A stretch of 64,000 nt of DNA, taken from the NCBI RefSeq assembly GCF_018449655.1, contig NZ_JAAVUX010000002.1, positions 186,001 to 250,000 of the forward strand. Reading direction: 5' to 3'. Both the position numbers and the translations under genes were made by a program. The notes under the pieces are model-generated. The model ran no database searches and had not been told where the DNA came from. It saw only the letters and a list, made by a program, of their open reading frames with translations. This document shows positions 63,571 to 64,000 of the stretch, one piece after another. Origin of the DNA: Pseudomonas sp. dw_358. GTDB lineage: Bacteria > Pseudomonadota > Gammaproteobacteria > Pseudomonadales > Pseudomonadaceae. The number at the start of each line of letters is the position of its first letter. Position 1 is the first letter of the stretch.

Positions 63571-64000
63571 ATGTTTATCCGCGCATACCTCCGAGCCTCC
63601 ACCGACGAACAAGACGCCAGTCGTGCCCAGGCCTCCCTGGAGAAATTCGTGAGCGAGCACAACCGGGTGATCGCCAGTGTGTACCTGGAGAACGCCAGTG
63701 GGGCGAGCGCAGACCGGCCAGAGCTGCTGCGCCTGCTCAAGGATGCCCGCAAGGGTGACGTGCTGCTGGTGGAATCCATCGACCGGCTCTCCCGGCTCCC
63801 GGTAGAGGATTGGCAGACCCTCAAGGGTGTGATCGACTCGAAGGGCCTGCGCATCGTCGCGCTGGATCTGCCGACCAGCCACCAGGGTATGCGCGACACC
63901 AAGGGTGACGAGTTCACCGACCGGATGCTCGGTGCGATCAACTCAATGCTGGTGGAAATGATGGCCGCCATTGCCCGCAAAGATTACGAGCAGCGTCGGG
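63571..64000 (+). CDS. Serine recombinase/resolvase (3' end cut by window)
   Basis: At least 143 residues. Resolvase catalytic domain with nucleophile Ser10 (RAYLRASTDEQ), the basic IDRLSRLP stretch and the RMLGAINSMLVEMMAAIARK helix. Its DNA-binding C-terminus is beyond the window. The 130 bases before it hold two copies of CTGATACGGG (63467-63476 and 63552-63561) that could belong to a recombination site. Confidence 0.92.
   Translation, partial: MFIRAYLRASTDEQDASRAQASLEKFVSEHNRVIASVYLENASGASADRPELLRLLKDARKGDVLLVESIDRLSRLPVEDWQTLKGVIDSKGLRIVALDLPTSHQGMRDTKGDEFTDRMLGAINSMLVEMMAAIARKDYEQRR

Larger units (their letters stand above)
51806..64000. mobile_element. Integrated element at a tRNA-Arg(CCU) site (right end outside window)
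   Basis: Begins with a partial tRNA-Arg copy and a tyrosine integrase and runs to at least the window end. It carries an AlpA-like HTH protein, an apparent replication region, small genes of unknown role, an RHH regulator, a DinJ/YafQ pair, a DUF5681 protein, a tape-measure-like protein and a serine recombinase. Coding density and codon use are looser than in the flanking chromosome. Structural phage genes other than the tape-measure-like one are not seen in these 12 kb. The right attachment site and the intact tRNA should lie beyond 64000. Confidence 0.85.

Overview
The window reads as a chromosome segment of a Pseudomonas from the fluorescens group. This rests on the gene order and protein sequences of the polar-flagellum locus (FleQ/FleS/FleR regulators, FlgZ, CheV-CheR next to flgA), on high-GC coding, and on short paired palindromic repeats between genes. 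No replication gene or rRNA is present to fix the species.

Positions 1-21.1 kb (minus strand) hold fliF (cut by the window edge), fliE, fleR, fleS, fleQ, fliT, fliS, fliD, flaG, fliC, a ketoacyl synthase III gene, then flgL-K-J-I-H-G-F. Positions 21.4-33.1 kb (minus strand) interrupt the flg genes with a ten-gene operon that looks like a flagellin-glycan factory: a sugar aminotransferase, an acyl carrier protein, a ketoacyl synthase III, a ketoreductase-like SDR, two hexapeptide acyltransferases, an FkbM methyltransferase, two paralogous Rieske oxygenases and a 1151-residue multidomain glycosyltransferase. The logic resembles the modified-viosamine pathway of P. syringae flagellin, but the two Rieske oxygenases are extra. 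A good sigma-54 promoter lies upstream of this operon, as it does upstream of fliE, fleS, flgF, flgB and flgA, so the sugar pathway appears wired into the flagellar regulon. Positions 33.6-36.6 kb hold flgE-D-C-B. A broken sulfotransferase gene and a truncated FkbM methyltransferase gene follow (37.2-38.9 kb), then cheR, cheV, flgA, flgM, flgN and flgZ (38.9-43.4 kb). FliA-type promoters precede fliC and flgM.

Positions 43.5-51.4 kb are ordinary metabolism and transport: three MFS transporters, a gamma-glutamylpolyamine-synthetase-like protein, a trans-aconitate methyltransferase-like protein, a small membrane protein and an enolase-superfamily dehydratase/racemase.

From 51,806 to the window end lies an integrated element. 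Its left edge is a 47-bp copy of the 3' part of a tRNA-Arg(CCU) gene followed by a tyrosine integrase. It carries an AlpA-like small HTH protein, several tiny coupled genes, a winged-helix protein followed by an iteron-like and hairpin-rich non-coding region, a five-gene micro-operon of unknown small proteins, an RHH repressor with a clear operator, a DinJ/YafQ toxin-antitoxin pair, a DUF5681 protein, an orphan tape-measure-like protein and a serine recombinase cut by the window end. No capsid, portal, large terminase or lysis gene is seen, so a phage-satellite-like island or a decayed prophage are the two main readings.
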